Source of the DNA: Halegenticoccus tardaugens
Lineage (GTDB): Archaea; Halobacteriota; Halobacteria; Halobacteriales; Haloferacaceae
Assembly (NCBI RefSeq): GCF_004116405.1
Contig: NZ_SDIC01000006.1
Span: forward strand, 248,001-312,000
Direction of reading: 5' to 3'
Length of the DNA: 64,000 bases
Part shown: in pieces, positions 9,403-18,692 of the stretch
Layout: each line of letters starts with the position of its first letter
Numbering within the stretch: position 1 is the stretch's first letter
Made by a program: the position numbers and the translations under genes
Notes under the pieces: model-generated
What the model saw: only the letters and a program-made list of their open reading frames with translations
Told to the model about the DNA's origin: nothing
The model's database searches: none

Positions 9403-10815
9403 ATGCGAAACGTCGTTCTCATCTGTCTCGACACGGTCCGCAAGGACTTCTTCGACGAGTACGCGCCGCGGATCCGGTCGCGCGCCGCCGTTTCCTTCGA
9501 GGACTGTCGGGCCGCGAGTTCGTGGTCGATCCCCAGCCACGCGAGCGTGATGACGGGGGCACTCCCCTCCGAACACGGCGTCCACGACCACAACCGCGAC
9601 TTCTCCGGGATCGCCCGCGAGGACACGTTCCTCGCGGATCTCCCGGACCACCGCGCCGTCGGCGTCAGCGCCAACGTCTACGCCTCCTCGGCGTTCGGCT
9701 TCGACGGACTCTTCGACGACTTCCGCGACGTCTCCCCCGACCGGCGGTTCCCCGACGGCATCCACGTCGGCCGATTCGGGTACGAACACCGGGACGAGGG
9801 CGCGAAAAAGTTCCTCGCGTTCGCGAAGGCGTGCCTCGACCACGACCACCCCGCGAAGAGCCTCGCCAACGGCGCGGCGGTCCAGCTCGACGAGGCGCTG
9901 GCGCGGCTTCCCGTCCCGAAGCTCCTCGACGACGGCGCGAACGTCATCGCCCGCGAGGGGGCGAAGGCCGCCCGCGAGACGACGGAGCCCTTTTTCCTCT
10001 TCGCCAACGTCATGGACGCGCACGCGCCGCTGCGGCACGTCCTCGGGTACGACCGGTCGCTCCACGACGCGTCGAACGCGTGGAGTTCGGCCGACTTCGA
10101 CAAGTGGGAGCTGAACCTCGTCGGGAAGGCGGGGTTCGACCGCAACGCAGCCGACGTGCGGACCCACAGGAAGCTGTACGGCGCGGCGATCGACTACCTC
10201 GATCGGAGGATCGTCCGCTTCATCGACCGGGTGCGGGAGGCGACCGACGGCGAGACGACGTTCGTGATCACCGCCGATCACGGCGAGAACCTCGGATACG
10301 CCGCCGAGGACTACCTCTTCGGCCACGACAGCAGCCTCTCGGAGGCGCTGTTGCACGTCCCGCTGTACGTCGTCGACCCGCCGGCGGGGTACGACGGCAG
10401 GGAGCGCGGCTACCTCTCGCACCTCCGGCTCGGCGACCTGCTCGTCGGCCTCGCGGCGGGCGAGACGCCGGACGTGACCGAGCGACGGATCCCGGCGGAA
10501 CTCGTCGGCAGCAGCATCGCGGACCCGCCGGAGGACCCCGAGTACTGGAACCGGATGCTCCGCTGCGTGTACGAGGGCTCGAAAAAGGTGGAGTGGGACT
10601 CGCTCGGCGGGAGCGCGCGCTACGAACTCGACCCCGATCGTCCGTGCTGGCAGCGGAGAGTCGAGGGGGGAGTCGCTTACGACGACCTCGAAACCGAGTT
10701 CTTCGACGAGGAAATCGCCGCGTACAAGCGCCGCGCGTCGGCGGCGGGCGACCCTCACGGGGCCGACGTGGACGACGCGACGCGCGGGCGGCTGGCGGAT
10801 CTGGGGTACCTGTGA
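9403..10815 (+). CDS. sulfatase-like alkaline phosphatase superfamily protein
   Basis: 470 residues. NVVLICLDTVRKDFF gives Asp10, the first metal ligand; SSWSIPSHASVMTG gives the nucleophile region (Ser42 in S-X-P-S); ITADHGENLGY is the late metal site and HDSSLSEALLHVPLYV a family motif. It ends RLADLGYL like its neighbours. Ser in place of the formylglycine Cys leaves open whether it is a sulfatase, phosphodiesterase or phosphotransferase. First of three same-strand genes leading to the flippase at 12461, which suggests a role in making or trimming a surface polysaccharide or N-glycan. Confidence 0.88.
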   Translation: MRNVVLICLDTVRKDFFDEYAPRIRSRAAVSFEDCRAASSWSIPSHASVMTGALPSEHGVHDHNRDFSGIAREDTFLADLPDHRAVGVSANVYASSAFGFDGLFDDFRDVSPDRRFPDGIHVGRFGYEHRDEGAKKFLAFAKACLDHDHPAKSLANGAAVQLDEALARLPVPKLLDDGANVIAREGAKAARETTEPFFLFANVMDAHAPLRHVLGYDRSLHDASNAWSSADFDKWELNLVGKAGFDRNAADVRTHRKLYGAAIDYLDRRIVRFIDRVREATDGETTFVITADHGENLGYAAEDYLFGHDSSLSEALLHVPLYVVDPPAGYDGRERGYLSHLRLGDLLVGLAAGETPDVTERRIPAELVGSSIADPPEDPEYWNRMLRCVYEGSKKVEWDSLGGSARYELDPDRPCWQRRVEGGVAYDDLETEFFDEEIAAYKRRASAAGDPHGADVDDATRGRLADLGYL

Positions 10816-10919
10816 GACCGGTCGGGTACCCGTGACGCCGCGGTCCGCCCGCCACCGAGCGCCGTCGGACCGCTAGGAACCCGCAAGTGACATATCCGTC
10901 CGCTCGGTACCCCGGGCCG

Positions 10920-12455
10920 ATGGAACTCCTCGTCGCCGGGCTCGACGGGCTCTCGTACAACATGTTGGATCGGTTCGACGTCGACGCCCCGTTCCTCCGT
11001 CGGACCCGCGGAGAGGGCGTCTCGGGCGACCTGATGAGCGTCGACACCCCGACGACGATCCCGGCGTGGACCTCCTTCGCGACCGGAAAGGACCCCGGCA
11101 GCCACGGCATCTCGAACATGCTCCGGCAGGACGCGAGCTACGAGGTCGGGCCGAGCCGCCCGAACGCGACCGACGCGGCGGTCTACGACTTCCTCGACGA
11201 CTCGGTCTTCGTCAACCTCCCCGCGTCGGTCGGCCGCGTCCCCGCCGCCGAGAACGCCCACCTCGTCTCCGCGATGCTCGCGCGGGACGAGGCCGACGCG
11301 GTCCCGGACGAACTCAAGGCGCTCGACGCCTACGACGACTACGTCCTCGACCACGACGCGAGCCTGAAGGTCAGACCCTCGGCGTACCTCGATCACGTTC
11401 TCGGCATCTCGACCGCCCGCCACCGGTTCGCCCGCGAGGCGTTCGAGACGTTCAAGCCGCGCGTCGGCTTCGTCCTCTTTTCGACGCCCGACTGGGCCGG
11501 CCACATCCTCTCGAACCTCTCCTCCGACGCGGCGCGCCGGGACTTCTACGCGCGGCTCGTCGAACTCGTCGACGAACTGGCGGCCGACCTCGCCGGACTG
11601 GCGGACAACGTCGTCCTGTTGAGCGACCACGGCTTCGAACACAAACACACGAACGTCCACCTCGCGGAGTGGCTCGGAGACGAGGGCTACTTCGCGGAGG
11701 AGGAGACGACGACGGGCGCGACGGACGTGGCGGTCGCCGCGGCGAGGGCGGCGGCGAAGCGCTCGGACCGCCTCTACGCGCTCATCCGCCGCGTCCACAA
11801 CCACATCATGGGGACGGCGGTCGGCGCGTCGCTCGAATCCGCCGCCAGCCCGCAGATCGACTTCCCGAACTCCCGGGCGTGGCAGCTCAGGTACGGCTGC
11901 GTCTACGTCAACGACGATCGGTTCGACCACCCGACGGTCGACGACGCCGACGCCCTCCGACGGGAGATCAGGGAGGGCCTCCGGGAGCTCACCGACGACG
12001 AGGGGCGGCGGATCTTCCGCGACGTGCTCCTCCCGGGGGAGGCGTACGAGAACCCGGGTCCCGACGCGCCGGACGTGATCGCCCGCCCCGCCCCCGGCTT
12101 CTTCCCGACGACGCTCTGGTCGCCGACCGGCGGCGTCACCAGCCCGACGGACAACTACGAACACCGGTACCGGGGGATCTTCGCCGCGAACGGCCCGCTG
12201 TTCGCCGGCGGCGAGGCGATCGAGGGGCTGTCGATCGTCGACGCGCTCCCGACGATCCTCGCGGCGCTCGGCGAACCCCTCTCGCCCGAGTTCGACGGCG
12301 AGGCCCGGCTCGACGCGCTCGCGGAACCCGCGGAGCCGAGCGTCCTGTCGGCGGACGAGGTCCCCCGTCCCCGGACGCGCCCGGGCGACCTCGACGGCAC
12401 AGACCGCGACGGGGCGGTCGAGGATCGGTTGGCGGACCTCGGGTACATCGAGTGA
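10920..12455 (+). CDS. alkaline phosphatase family protein (type I phosphodiesterase/nucleotide pyrophosphatase-like)
   Basis: 511 residues from the ATG at 10920, chosen because GACATATCC, a TATA-like element, is centred 27 nt upstream; an earlier in-frame start at 10887 would overlap it. MELLVAGLDGLSY provides the first metal Asp (Asp9) and DTPTTIPAWTSFATG a Thr nucleophile (about residue 45-46), as in nucleotide pyrophosphatase/phosphodiesterases rather than sulfatases. LLSDHGFEHKH is the late metal site. It ends RLADLGYIE. Five bases separate its stop from the flippase gene, so the two are one operon. The substrate may be a nucleotide sugar or glycan phosphodiester. Confidence 0.87.
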   Translation: MELLVAGLDGLSYNMLDRFDVDAPFLRRTRGEGVSGDLMSVDTPTTIPAWTSFATGKDPGSHGISNMLRQDASYEVGPSRPNATDAAVYDFLDDSVFVNLPASVGRVPAAENAHLVSAMLARDEADAVPDELKALDAYDDYVLDHDASLKVRPSAYLDHVLGISTARHRFAREAFETFKPRVGFVLFSTPDWAGHILSNLSSDAARRDFYARLVELVDELAADLAGLADNVVLLSDHGFEHKHTNVHLAEWLGDEGYFAEEETTTGATDVAVAAARAAAKRSDRLYALIRRVHNHIMGTAVGASLESAASPQIDFPNSRAWQLRYGCVYVNDDRFDHPTVDDADALRREIREGLRELTDDEGRRIFRDVLLPGEAYENPGPDAPDVIARPAPGFFPTTLWSPTGGVTSPTDNYEHRYRGIFAANGPLFAGGEAIEGLSIVDALPTILAALGEPLSPEFDGEARLDALAEPAEPSVLSADEVPRPRTRPGDLDGTDRDGAVEDRLADLGYIE

Positions 12456-12460
12456 CGAAC

Positions 12461-13909
12461 ATGAAGGACGCCCCGTCGCTGTCGGTCGGTCGGGAGGCGC
12501 TCTTGGCCGCCGGCTCGAAGTTTCTCATGGCGGCGATCGGCTTCGGCGGGGTCGTGATCTTCGCGAACGTTCTCGGCGACGTGGGGCTCGGCGAGTATCG
12601 GACCGTCATCGCGGCCGCGTTCGTCCTCACGCAGGTGCCGGCCGGCGTCGCGACGGCGGTGAAAAAGCGGGTGAGCGAGGTGTCCGTCGCGCCGCCGGAG
12701 TTCCTCGGCCTCGGCCTCGTCGTCCACGCCGCGTTCACCGCGCTCGTGCTCGTCGCGTTCGTCGCCTTCGAGCCGTTCGCCGTCGACTACTTCGACACGG
12801 CCGAACTGGCCTACGGCGTCGTCCTCGTCACCGCGACGCTCGGCTTTTTCACCGTCACGAACCGTCTCTACTCCGGGATCGGCTACCCGGCGCTCTCCTC
12901 GTGGGTCGACGCCGTCCGGAGCGTGCTTACGTTCCTGTTGCAGCTTCTCTTCCTGTGGCTCGGGCTGGAGGCGTTCGGCCTCGTCGCCGGCCTCGCGATC
13001 GCGACGCTCGTCACGGCCGCCTTCTCGTGGCTCGCCGCGCGCGTCAGGCCGGCGGTTCCGACCGTCGAGACGACGACCCGCGTCTACGAGTTCGCCCGGT
13101 GGAGCGTCCCGAACGCCCTGCTCACGAACCTCTATCTGAGCGCCGATCCGCTCATCGTCAAGTCGCTCGCCGGCGCGGGCGCGGTCGGGGTGTACACGGT
13201 CGCGTACAACCTCGTCATCCCGGCCGCGATGTTCGCCGCGAGCATCCAGGACGCGCTGGCGGTCAAATCCAGCGGCGTCGACTCCGTCGGCGGCGCGGTG
13301 CGCGAGGATCTGAAGAACGCCGTGTCGTACACGGGCCTCCTCGCCATCCCGATCTTCTTCGGCGCGCTCGCGATCCCGAACGCGCTCATGACGACCGTCT
13401 TCGGCGCGTCGTTCGCCGACGCCCCCGGGCTCGCGCTCGTCGGCCTCGCGCTCTATCAGGTGTGTAACGTCTACCGGCTCCCCTTCGAGGCGGTCCTCGA
13501 AGGCACCAATCGCCCGGGGATCATCTTCCGGGTGAACGCCGCCGTCCTCGTCCTCTACCTCCCGCTCGCGTTCGGCCTCGGCGCGCCGTACGGCCTGCTC
13601 GGCGTCATCGCGGCGACGATCGTCGCGGAGGCCGCCCGCGTCGTCGCCTACCAGTACGTCGCGCACGCGGCGTACGGCGGCGTCGTCGTCACGAAACCCG
13701 TCGCCGAGCAGGTCGCGGCCGGACTGGTCATGTTCTGCGCGGTCTGGTCGCTCGCGACGTTCGCGGTGCCCATCGCGGGCTGGGTCGAACTCGTCGCCGT
13801 CGTCGGCGTCGGCGCGGTCGCGTACTTTCTCGCGCTGTCCGCCGTCAGCAGGCACTTCCGGCAGACGGTCCGCCGCACGGTGCCGCAGCTGACGCTCGCC
13901 GAGGGCTGA
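12461..13909 (+). CDS. polysaccharide/oligosaccharide flippase (Wzx/AglR-like MATE/MVF superfamily)
   Basis: 482 residues with about 14 membrane segments. The N-terminus GREALLAAGSKFLMAAIGF and the motif ANVLGDVGLGEYRTV are typical of polysaccharide biosynthesis proteins that flip lipid-linked oligosaccharides. AglR of Haloferax volcanii is a member thought to help flip dolichol-phosphate-linked sugar. The ATG at 12461 lies five bases after the phosphodiesterase-like gene and is in the same operon. In this cluster it would move the lipid-linked glycan made by the nearby glycosyltransferases to the outer face for AglB. Confidence 0.9.
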   Translation: MKDAPSLSVGREALLAAGSKFLMAAIGFGGVVIFANVLGDVGLGEYRTVIAAAFVLTQVPAGVATAVKKRVSEVSVAPPEFLGLGLVVHAAFTALVLVAFVAFEPFAVDYFDTAELAYGVVLVTATLGFFTVTNRLYSGIGYPALSSWVDAVRSVLTFLLQLLFLWLGLEAFGLVAGLAIATLVTAAFSWLAARVRPAVPTVETTTRVYEFARWSVPNALLTNLYLSADPLIVKSLAGAGAVGVYTVAYNLVIPAAMFAASIQDALAVKSSGVDSVGGAVREDLKNAVSYTGLLAIPIFFGALAIPNALMTTVFGASFADAPGLALVGLALYQVCNVYRLPFEAVLEGTNRPGIIFRVNAAVLVLYLPLAFGLGAPYGLLGVIAATIVAEAARVVAYQYVAHAAYGGVVVTKPVAEQVAAGLVMFCAVWSLATFAVPIAGWVELVAVVGVGAVAYFLALSAVSRHFRQTVRRTVPQLTLAEG

Positions 13910-13925
13910 CGGGAGCCGAGCCGCA

Positions 13926-15089
13926 TCACGCGACGCGCCGGTAGAGGGCTTCGAGCGCGTCGACCGCCTCGTCCCACGTCGGCAGCGGTTCGCTCGGCGC
14001 GCGACGGCCGACCGCCTCCGCCACGCCCGCGGCGACGGCATCGGCCGGCCGGGCGTTCCCGTCTCCGCCTCCGCCTCCGCCGGCATCGATGGCGGACGCG
14101 TCTCCGTCGCCGTCGAACTCGACGCCGACGCAGTCGTCCCTCGCCGCCCAGTCGCCGAGCGCGCCCGCCTGACGCACGACGCAGGGCGTCCCGGCGGCGA
14201 GGGCCTCCGCGACGGTCATCCCGTAGGCCTCGAACGCCGACAGCGCGACGAACGCCTCCGCCCCGGCGTAGAGACCCGGAAGCTCGTCGTCTGGGACGTA
14301 CCCGAGAAAGCGGACGCGGTCCTCGACGCCGACCTCGCGGGCGACGCGCCGAAGGTCCGACTCGGCGGGCCCCGTTCCGGCGACGAGGAGCGCGTGCTCC
14401 AGCCTCGGGAGCGCCCGGATCGCGTGCTGGACGCCCTTGTACGCCTCCAGCCGTCCGACGCAGAGGAGGTAGGGACGGTCGCGGGCCGCGTGCGTCGCGG
14501 GCGGTGCGGGCGTCGCCTCCGCGAACCGCTCGACGTCGAGGCCGTTCGGGATCACCTCGGCGGCGACGCCGAAGTCGCGGGCGAGCGCGCGCCGCTCCCG
14601 GTCGCCGACCGCGACGACGGCGTCGGCTCCGCGGAGCGCCCGCCCGCCGATCGGCCGGTACGCGCGGAGGAGCCGGTTCCTGAACCGCGACGCGCTCGCG
14701 CCGTGGTAGTGCGGCGTCGCGACGAAGGTCGCGCTCGAACCGCCGCGAACCCGCGCGCTCGATCCGAGCGCGGCGAGCAGAAGCGGGAGGGAGTGGTAGT
14801 TGTGCGCGTGGACGACGTCCGCGTCCGCCCGCCGGACCGCGGGGAGGACGCCGGGCGCGACGTGGAACGCCCCGCCGGGGGTGACGCTCCGGTGGCGGAC
14901 GACGCGCGCGCCGTTCCGGCGCTCGCGTCGGGCGGGGGTTCGCGTTCCTCCCCGCGCGACCGTCGCGTCCGCCGTTCGAACGGTCACCTCGTGGCCGCGC
15001 GCGACGAGTCGCTCCGCGACCGCCGAGACGTGTCGCTCGACCCCGCCGGTGTACGGCGGATACCGGGACGTGACGAGCAGGATCCTCAC
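13926..15089 (-). CDS. family 4 glycosyltransferase
   Basis: 387 residues from a GTG at 15089 that overlaps the stop of the upstream GT2 gene (GTGA). The start, MRILLVTSRYPPYTGGVERHV, is the classic GT-B N-terminus with the GGVE donor/acceptor loop. YLLCVGRLEAYKGVQHAI and the E-X7-E region FEAYGMTVAEALA (the catalytic Glu pair) place it in GT4. An alanine/glycine/aspartate-rich low-complexity insert (DGDGDASAIDAGGGGGG) sits near the C-terminus. It is probably a cytoplasmic enzyme adding a sugar to the lipid-linked glycan; the sugar is unknown. Confidence 0.92.
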   Translation of the reverse strand: MRILLVTSRYPPYTGGVERHVSAVAERLVARGHEVTVRTADATVARGGTRTPARRERRNGARVVRHRSVTPGGAFHVAPGVLPAVRRADADVVHAHNYHSLPLLLAALGSSARVRGGSSATFVATPHYHGASASRFRNRLLRAYRPIGGRALRGADAVVAVGDRERRALARDFGVAAEVIPNGLDVERFAEATPAPPATHAARDRPYLLCVGRLEAYKGVQHAIRALPRLEHALLVAGTGPAESDLRRVAREVGVEDRVRFLGYVPDDELPGLYAGAEAFVALSAFEAYGMTVAEALAAGTPCVVRQAGALGDWAARDDCVGVEFDGDGDASAIDAGGGGGGDGNARPADAVAAGVAEAVGRRAPSEPLPTWDEAVDALEALYRRVA

Positions 15090-16228
15090 TCGAACGCCTC
15101 CCGCGACTCGCGGTCGATCTCCCACGTCCCGTCGCCGCCGCCGCGGAGGAGCCGGATCGCGGCGAAGAGGAGCGACGCCTGCGCGTCGAACACCGCGTAG
15201 AGGGGCTGGGCGGGGCCGAGTCGTTCGCGTCCGCCGAGCCACCCGAACGCGAGCGTCCCGGCGGGGATCGCGAGGCCGAACGGGCCGGCCGCGGCGACGG
15301 CGGCGAGCGTGGCCGTCGCCAGCGCGAGGGCGACGAGCCACGGCGAGACGACCATGAACCACCAGTTGAACGGCAGGACGACGCGGCCGTAGCGGCCGTA
15401 TCGCCCCAGCATGTCGCGGTTGCGGACGAGCAACGCGAGAAGCCCCGTCGCGCGGCGGTCCTTCCGTCGTCTGCGCTTGCGGAAGTCGGAGACGCCCGAC
15501 TCGGCGAAGCGCACCGCGGGATCCATCACGACGCGCTTGCCCCGCCGACGGATCCGCACGGCGACTTCGGTGTCGTCGGCGAGGGAGTCCGGGTCGATCT
15601 CGACGACGTCCTCGCGGCGGAACGCGAAGCACGGGCCGTGGAAGATGAACGTCGAGTCGAGGTGCGATTCGAGCGCCTGTAGCTTCGAGAGCGCGTCCCG
15701 GTAGTCGGCCTCGACGGCGCTGTCGCCGAGCACTTCGGCCTGCCGTCCGGTGACGGCCCCGATCCGGTCGTCGGCGAGGTTGGCGACGGCCTCCCGGAGC
15801 GCGTCGGGCGCGAGCGCGGAGTCGGCGTCGGTCCGGAAGATCACCTCGCCCTCGGCGGCCCGGAAGGCGTCGTTGAGCGCGGGCGCGACGCCGCGGCGAC
15901 GATCGTCGCGCAGCACCGTCAGCCGGGGGTACTCCCGGTCCTCGAAGTAGGACTCGACGATCTCGGCGGTGCCGTCGTCGCTCGCGTCGGCGAGGACGAG
16001 TTCGATCCGCTCCGTCGGGTAGTCGAGCGCGAGGAGGTCGTCCAGCTTCCGCTCGACGATGGCCGCCTCGTTGTACGTCGGCAGGACGACGCTCACCGTC
16101 GGTTCGACGGGGCGCTTTTCGGCGGGCGATCCGGCGGGTCCGATAGCCGCGTACAGCGCCGCGCACGCGAGGTACGGGACCGACGCCGCGACTCCGAGCG
16201 CGAGCGCGATCCCGGCGCGGACGTTCAT
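15086..16228 (-). CDS. membrane-associated family 2 glycosyltransferase
   Basis: 380 residues. An N-terminal membrane anchor (about residues 4-28) is followed by a GT-A domain with VVLPTYNEAAIVERKLDDLL, FRTDADS (the D-X-D region) and DDTEVAVRIRRRGKRV, then two or three C-terminal hydrophobic segments. This architecture is like the AglE/cellulose-synthase-type processive or membrane-bound GT2 enzymes. Its stop overlaps the GTG of the GT4 gene downstream, so both are made from one message. The preceding base composition and the divergent aglJ promoter suggest transcription from about 16.26 kb leftward. Confidence 0.9.
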   Translation of the reverse strand: MNVRAGIALALGVAASVPYLACAALYAAIGPAGSPAEKRPVEPTVSVVLPTYNEAAIVERKLDDLLALDYPTERIELVLADASDDGTAEIVESYFEDREYPRLTVLRDDRRRGVAPALNDAFRAAEGEVIFRTDADSALAPDALREAVANLADDRIGAVTGRQAEVLGDSAVEADYRDALSKLQALESHLDSTFIFHGPCFAFRREDVVEIDPDSLADDTEVAVRIRRRGKRVVMDPAVRFAESGVSDFRKRRRRKDRRATGLLALLVRNRDMLGRYGRYGRVVLPFNWWFMVVSPWLVALALATATLAAVAAAGPFGLAIPAGTLAFGWLGGRERLGPAQPLYAVFDAQASLLFAAIRLLRGGGDGTWEIDRESREAFE

Positions 16229-16330
16229 GGGTGCGGCTACGCGCGAGCCCGGATAAAAGGCGCGGGACGACCGTCCCCCGGCGGACGCGTTTTTTCGGAC
16301 GCGAGGCGAACATCTCGCGGATCGGAGAGG

Positions 16331-16343
16331 AAGCGTTTTTACT
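16331..16343 (+). promoter_or_regulatory. TATA-like element for aglJ
   Basis: AAGCGTTTTTACT is centred about 28 nt upstream of the ATG at 16367. This supports a leaderless start there rather than the GTG at 16358. Confidence 0.5.
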
Positions 16344-16366
16344 CCAGCCGCGCAGAGGTGCGCCCG

Positions 16367-17335
16367 ATGGACCGCGCCGACGTCTGTGTGCTCCTCCCGA
16401 CGTACGACGAAGCCGAAACCATCGGCGAGGTGATCGACGGCTACCGGCGCGAAGGGTTCACCGACATCCTCGTGATCGACGGCGAGTCCACGGACGGGAC
16501 GCGGTCGATCGCCGCCGAACGCGGCGCGCGCGTCGTCATCCAGTCCGGATCGGGGAAGGGACAGGCGGTCCGCGAGGCGATGGAGCACGTCGACGCCGAG
16601 TACGTGCTGATGGCCGACGGCGACGGGACGTACCTCCCGTCGGAGGCCGACGCGATGCTCGCGCCGCTCGAAGAGGGGTACGAGCACGTGATCGGCGACC
16701 GGTTCGCGGACATGGACCCGAACGCGATGACGCGGCTCAACAGGCTCGGCAACCGGGCGATCAACGCGGCGTTCGCCTACATCCACGGACAGAACCTGCG
16801 AGACATCCTCAGCGGCTACCGCGCGTTCACGCGCCGATCCTTCTCGAAGTTCACGCTCAGCGCGAACGGCTTCGGCATCGAGACGGAGATGGCCGTCGAG
16901 TGCGTAAAGCGGAACGTGAAGACGACGGTCGTCCCGGTCACGTACCAGCCCCGACCGGACGGGTCGAACACGAACCTCCACCCGCTGCGCGACGGCGGGA
17001 TCATCTTCCTCGAACTGTACCGGCGCGCGAAGACGCACAACCCCCTCTTTTACTTCGGGAGCGTCGGCCTCCTCTCGACGATGACCGGCGGAGCGCTCGC
17101 GATCTACGTCGGCGTCGAGTGGGTCACCCAGCGGATCTCCCACGAGGTGATCGCCGTCGTCGCCGCGGCCGCGATCCTCTTCGGCGTCCAGCTTCTGATG
17201 TTCGGCGTCCTCTCGGACATGATATTCACGCTCCACCGCGAGCAGCTCCAGAAGATCGACGACGTGCGGGATCGGGCGACCGACTCCTCCGGACCGGCGG
17301 GGTCCGACGAACTAAAACGGAAGCAACGCCCGTAG
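16367..17335 (+). CDS. aglJ: S-layer glycoprotein N-glycosyltransferase AglJ
   Basis: Adds the first sugar of the N-linked glycan to dolichol phosphate on the cytoplasmic face. 322 residues: VCVLLPTYDEAETIGEVI (GT2 N-terminus), DILVIDGESTDGT, LMADGDGTY with the D-X-D at 84-86, LSGYRAFTRRSF, and FGIETEMAVECVKR, followed by two C-terminal membrane helices. The sequence closely follows what I remember of Haloferax AglJ. In Haloferax, aglJ lies in the same cluster as aglB. Its 3' end overlaps the convergent DUF5789 gene by 24 bp. Confidence 0.93.
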   Translation: MDRADVCVLLPTYDEAETIGEVIDGYRREGFTDILVIDGESTDGTRSIAAERGARVVIQSGSGKGQAVREAMEHVDAEYVLMADGDGTYLPSEADAMLAPLEEGYEHVIGDRFADMDPNAMTRLNRLGNRAINAAFAYIHGQNLRDILSGYRAFTRRSFSKFTLSANGFGIETEMAVECVKRNVKTTVVPVTYQPRPDGSNTNLHPLRDGGIIFLELYRRAKTHNPLFYFGSVGLLSTMTGGALAIYVGVEWVTQRISHEVIAVVAAAAILFGVQLLMFGVLSDMIFTLHREQLQKIDDVRDRATDSSGPAGSDELKRKQRP

Positions 17336-17638
17336 CCGGCCGACGAACCCCCCCGAGGAGGATCGGCGGTGCTCCTCGAAGATCGGGTGGAGGCGGTCGA
17401 GCAGTTCCGACTCCGACTCGAAGCGGTCCCGCGAGAGCCGGTCCAGCGCCGCTTCGAGGTCGAGCGTTCCCCCCGAGGCGTCGGTCGGGATGGCCGTGTC
17501 GTCGAGCGCGCGGACAATCTCCTCGCTCGTCGCCGGGAACTCCACGCCGGCGGCGTCGAGGCGCGCGTCGACCGCGGGGATTCCGAACTCGATTACGTCG
17601 GGGGCCGACGACTCGCCCTGTGGTGGCCTGGCTGCCAT
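17312..17638 (-). CDS. DUF5789-like haloarchaeal protein with amphipathic C-terminus
   Basis: 108 residues from the ATG at 17638 (MAARPPQGESSAPDVIEF), chosen because a TATA-like CGTTTTTCAC lies about 30 nt upstream. Small, acidic and soluble; I recall the family as DUF5789, function unknown. The last residues, SSSGGFVGRLRALLPF, form a short basic amphipathic helix that could bind membrane. A longer start at 17758 is possible but adds only Pro/Arg-rich, shadow-like sequence. Convergent with aglJ, with a 24-bp overlap. Confidence 0.75.
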   Translation of the reverse strand: MAARPPQGESSAPDVIEFGIPAVDARLDAAGVEFPATSEEIVRALDDTAIPTDASGGTLDLEAALDRLSRDRFESESELLDRLHPIFEEHRRSSSGGFVGRLRALLPF

Positions 17639-17789
17639 CTCGCCGAGGCGTACGCCCTCCTCCGTGAAAAACGTCCGCCCGAGTCGGGGGCGGTCACGCC
17701 CGTCCGGACCGTGGTCGGTCGGCCGTCCCCGACTCGGCTCGGGCGGACGGCCAGCCAAATTTATCCCGCGCGCGGCCCTCCGGTCGGGT

Positions 17790-17999
17790 ATGACGGATTA
17801 CACGACCGTTTCCATCCCGAAGGAGCTGGCGGAACGGGTCGACGAGACGATCGAGGGGACGAGCTTTTCGAGCACCAGCGATCTCGTGCGCTTTCTCCTG
17901 CGGAGCATCGTCATCCAGCACCAGCGACAGGGGCAGCTCACCGAAGCCGAGTTCGAGGAGATCGCCGCGCAGCTGACGGATCTCGGCTATCTGAAGTGA
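17790..17999 (+). CDS. ribbon-helix-helix (CopG-like) DNA-binding protein
   Basis: 69 residues: MTDYTTVSIPKELAERVDE is the ribbon strand and first helix, and SSTSDLVRFLLRSIV the second helix of a ribbon-helix-helix dimer. The C-terminal helix ends LTDLGYLK. A TATA-like AAATTTATCC is centred about 28 nt before the ATG. It is a haloarchaeal RHH regulator family; the target is unknown. It is divergent from the DUF5789 gene. Confidence 0.85.
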   Translation: MTDYTTVSIPKELAERVDETIEGTSFSSTSDLVRFLLRSIVIQHQRQGQLTEAEFEEIAAQLTDLGYLK

Positions 18000-18068
18000 A
18001 CGGGGCGACGGCCTCGACGGGTCGCGGGCCGCCGATCCGAGCCGCGTCAAGGTCGCGATCGAACCCGC

Positions 18069-18482
18069 TCAGGCGAACGACTCCTGCGGCGGCTCGGCGT
18101 CGAGCACGGAGAGGCCGAGCCGCGCGCCGGTCCGGTCGAACGCGGCGATCGATCGCTCGTCCCACGGCGGGACCGCCACGAGCACGACCGCCGCGAGGTC
18201 GTCGCGCTCCGTCAGTTCGAGTTTTCCCTGCGGGTGCGTGAGAAAGCGGGCGCGACCGCGACCGACCGGCGTTCCGAGGTCCATCCCGAACACCGCGGCC
18301 ACGGGTCGGCCCGCGTCGGGGAGGTAAAAGTGCGTCAGGACGGGCGTCTCGGGATCCAAGCCGAGGTCGCGGTCGAATTCGCCCGCCGGCGTCGAGGCGA
18401 GCACGACGTTGATCGCCTCCGGTTCCGCGTCCTCCGCGAGGTCGAAGAGGACGTTCACGAGACCGCGAGTCGCGTAGACCAC
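18069..18482 (-). CDS. conserved haloarchaeal protein of unknown function
   Basis: 137 residues starting MVYATRGLVNVLFDLAEDAEPEA. It has a compact alpha/beta pattern with a conserved-looking LTHFYLPDAGRPVAAVFGMDLGTP core. The N-terminal helix-strand layout recalls a degenerate JAB/MPN fold (where a Glu, H-X-H and Asp would bind zinc), but I cannot identify a full metal site, so this is only a resemblance. GCGTATAATCC, a TATA-like element on the reverse strand, lies about 26 nt upstream of the start. Confidence 0.7.
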   Translation of the reverse strand: MVYATRGLVNVLFDLAEDAEPEAINVVLASTPAGEFDRDLGLDPETPVLTHFYLPDAGRPVAAVFGMDLGTPVGRGRARFLTHPQGKLELTERDDLAAVVLVAVPPWDERSIAAFDRTGARLGLSVLDAEPPQESFA

Positions 18483-18655
18483 GCCGGTCGTACGGCAGCG
18501 GAGCGTATAATCCCGTCGGGCGAGAGATAGCTCTTAACCGCCGGTTAACCGACGCGACCGCCGACTATTCACCCATTAGCCAATGTGATCGACGACGTGA
18601 AACTATCGCCGACAGTCCTAAAATACTATTTTAATTCTGTAAGATAAATCTCAGA

Positions 18656-18665
18656 AATATTTAAT
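18656..18665 (+). promoter_or_regulatory. TATA-like element for the 44-residue membrane peptide
   Basis: ATATTTAATG, in a strongly AT-rich 60-bp island (18605-18665), is about 32 nt upstream of the ATG at 18693. A second candidate, CTATTTTAAT, lies farther upstream at about 18627. Confidence 0.5.
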
Positions 18666-18692
18666 GTGCACCCGCGAGAAGTCGTGACCGCG

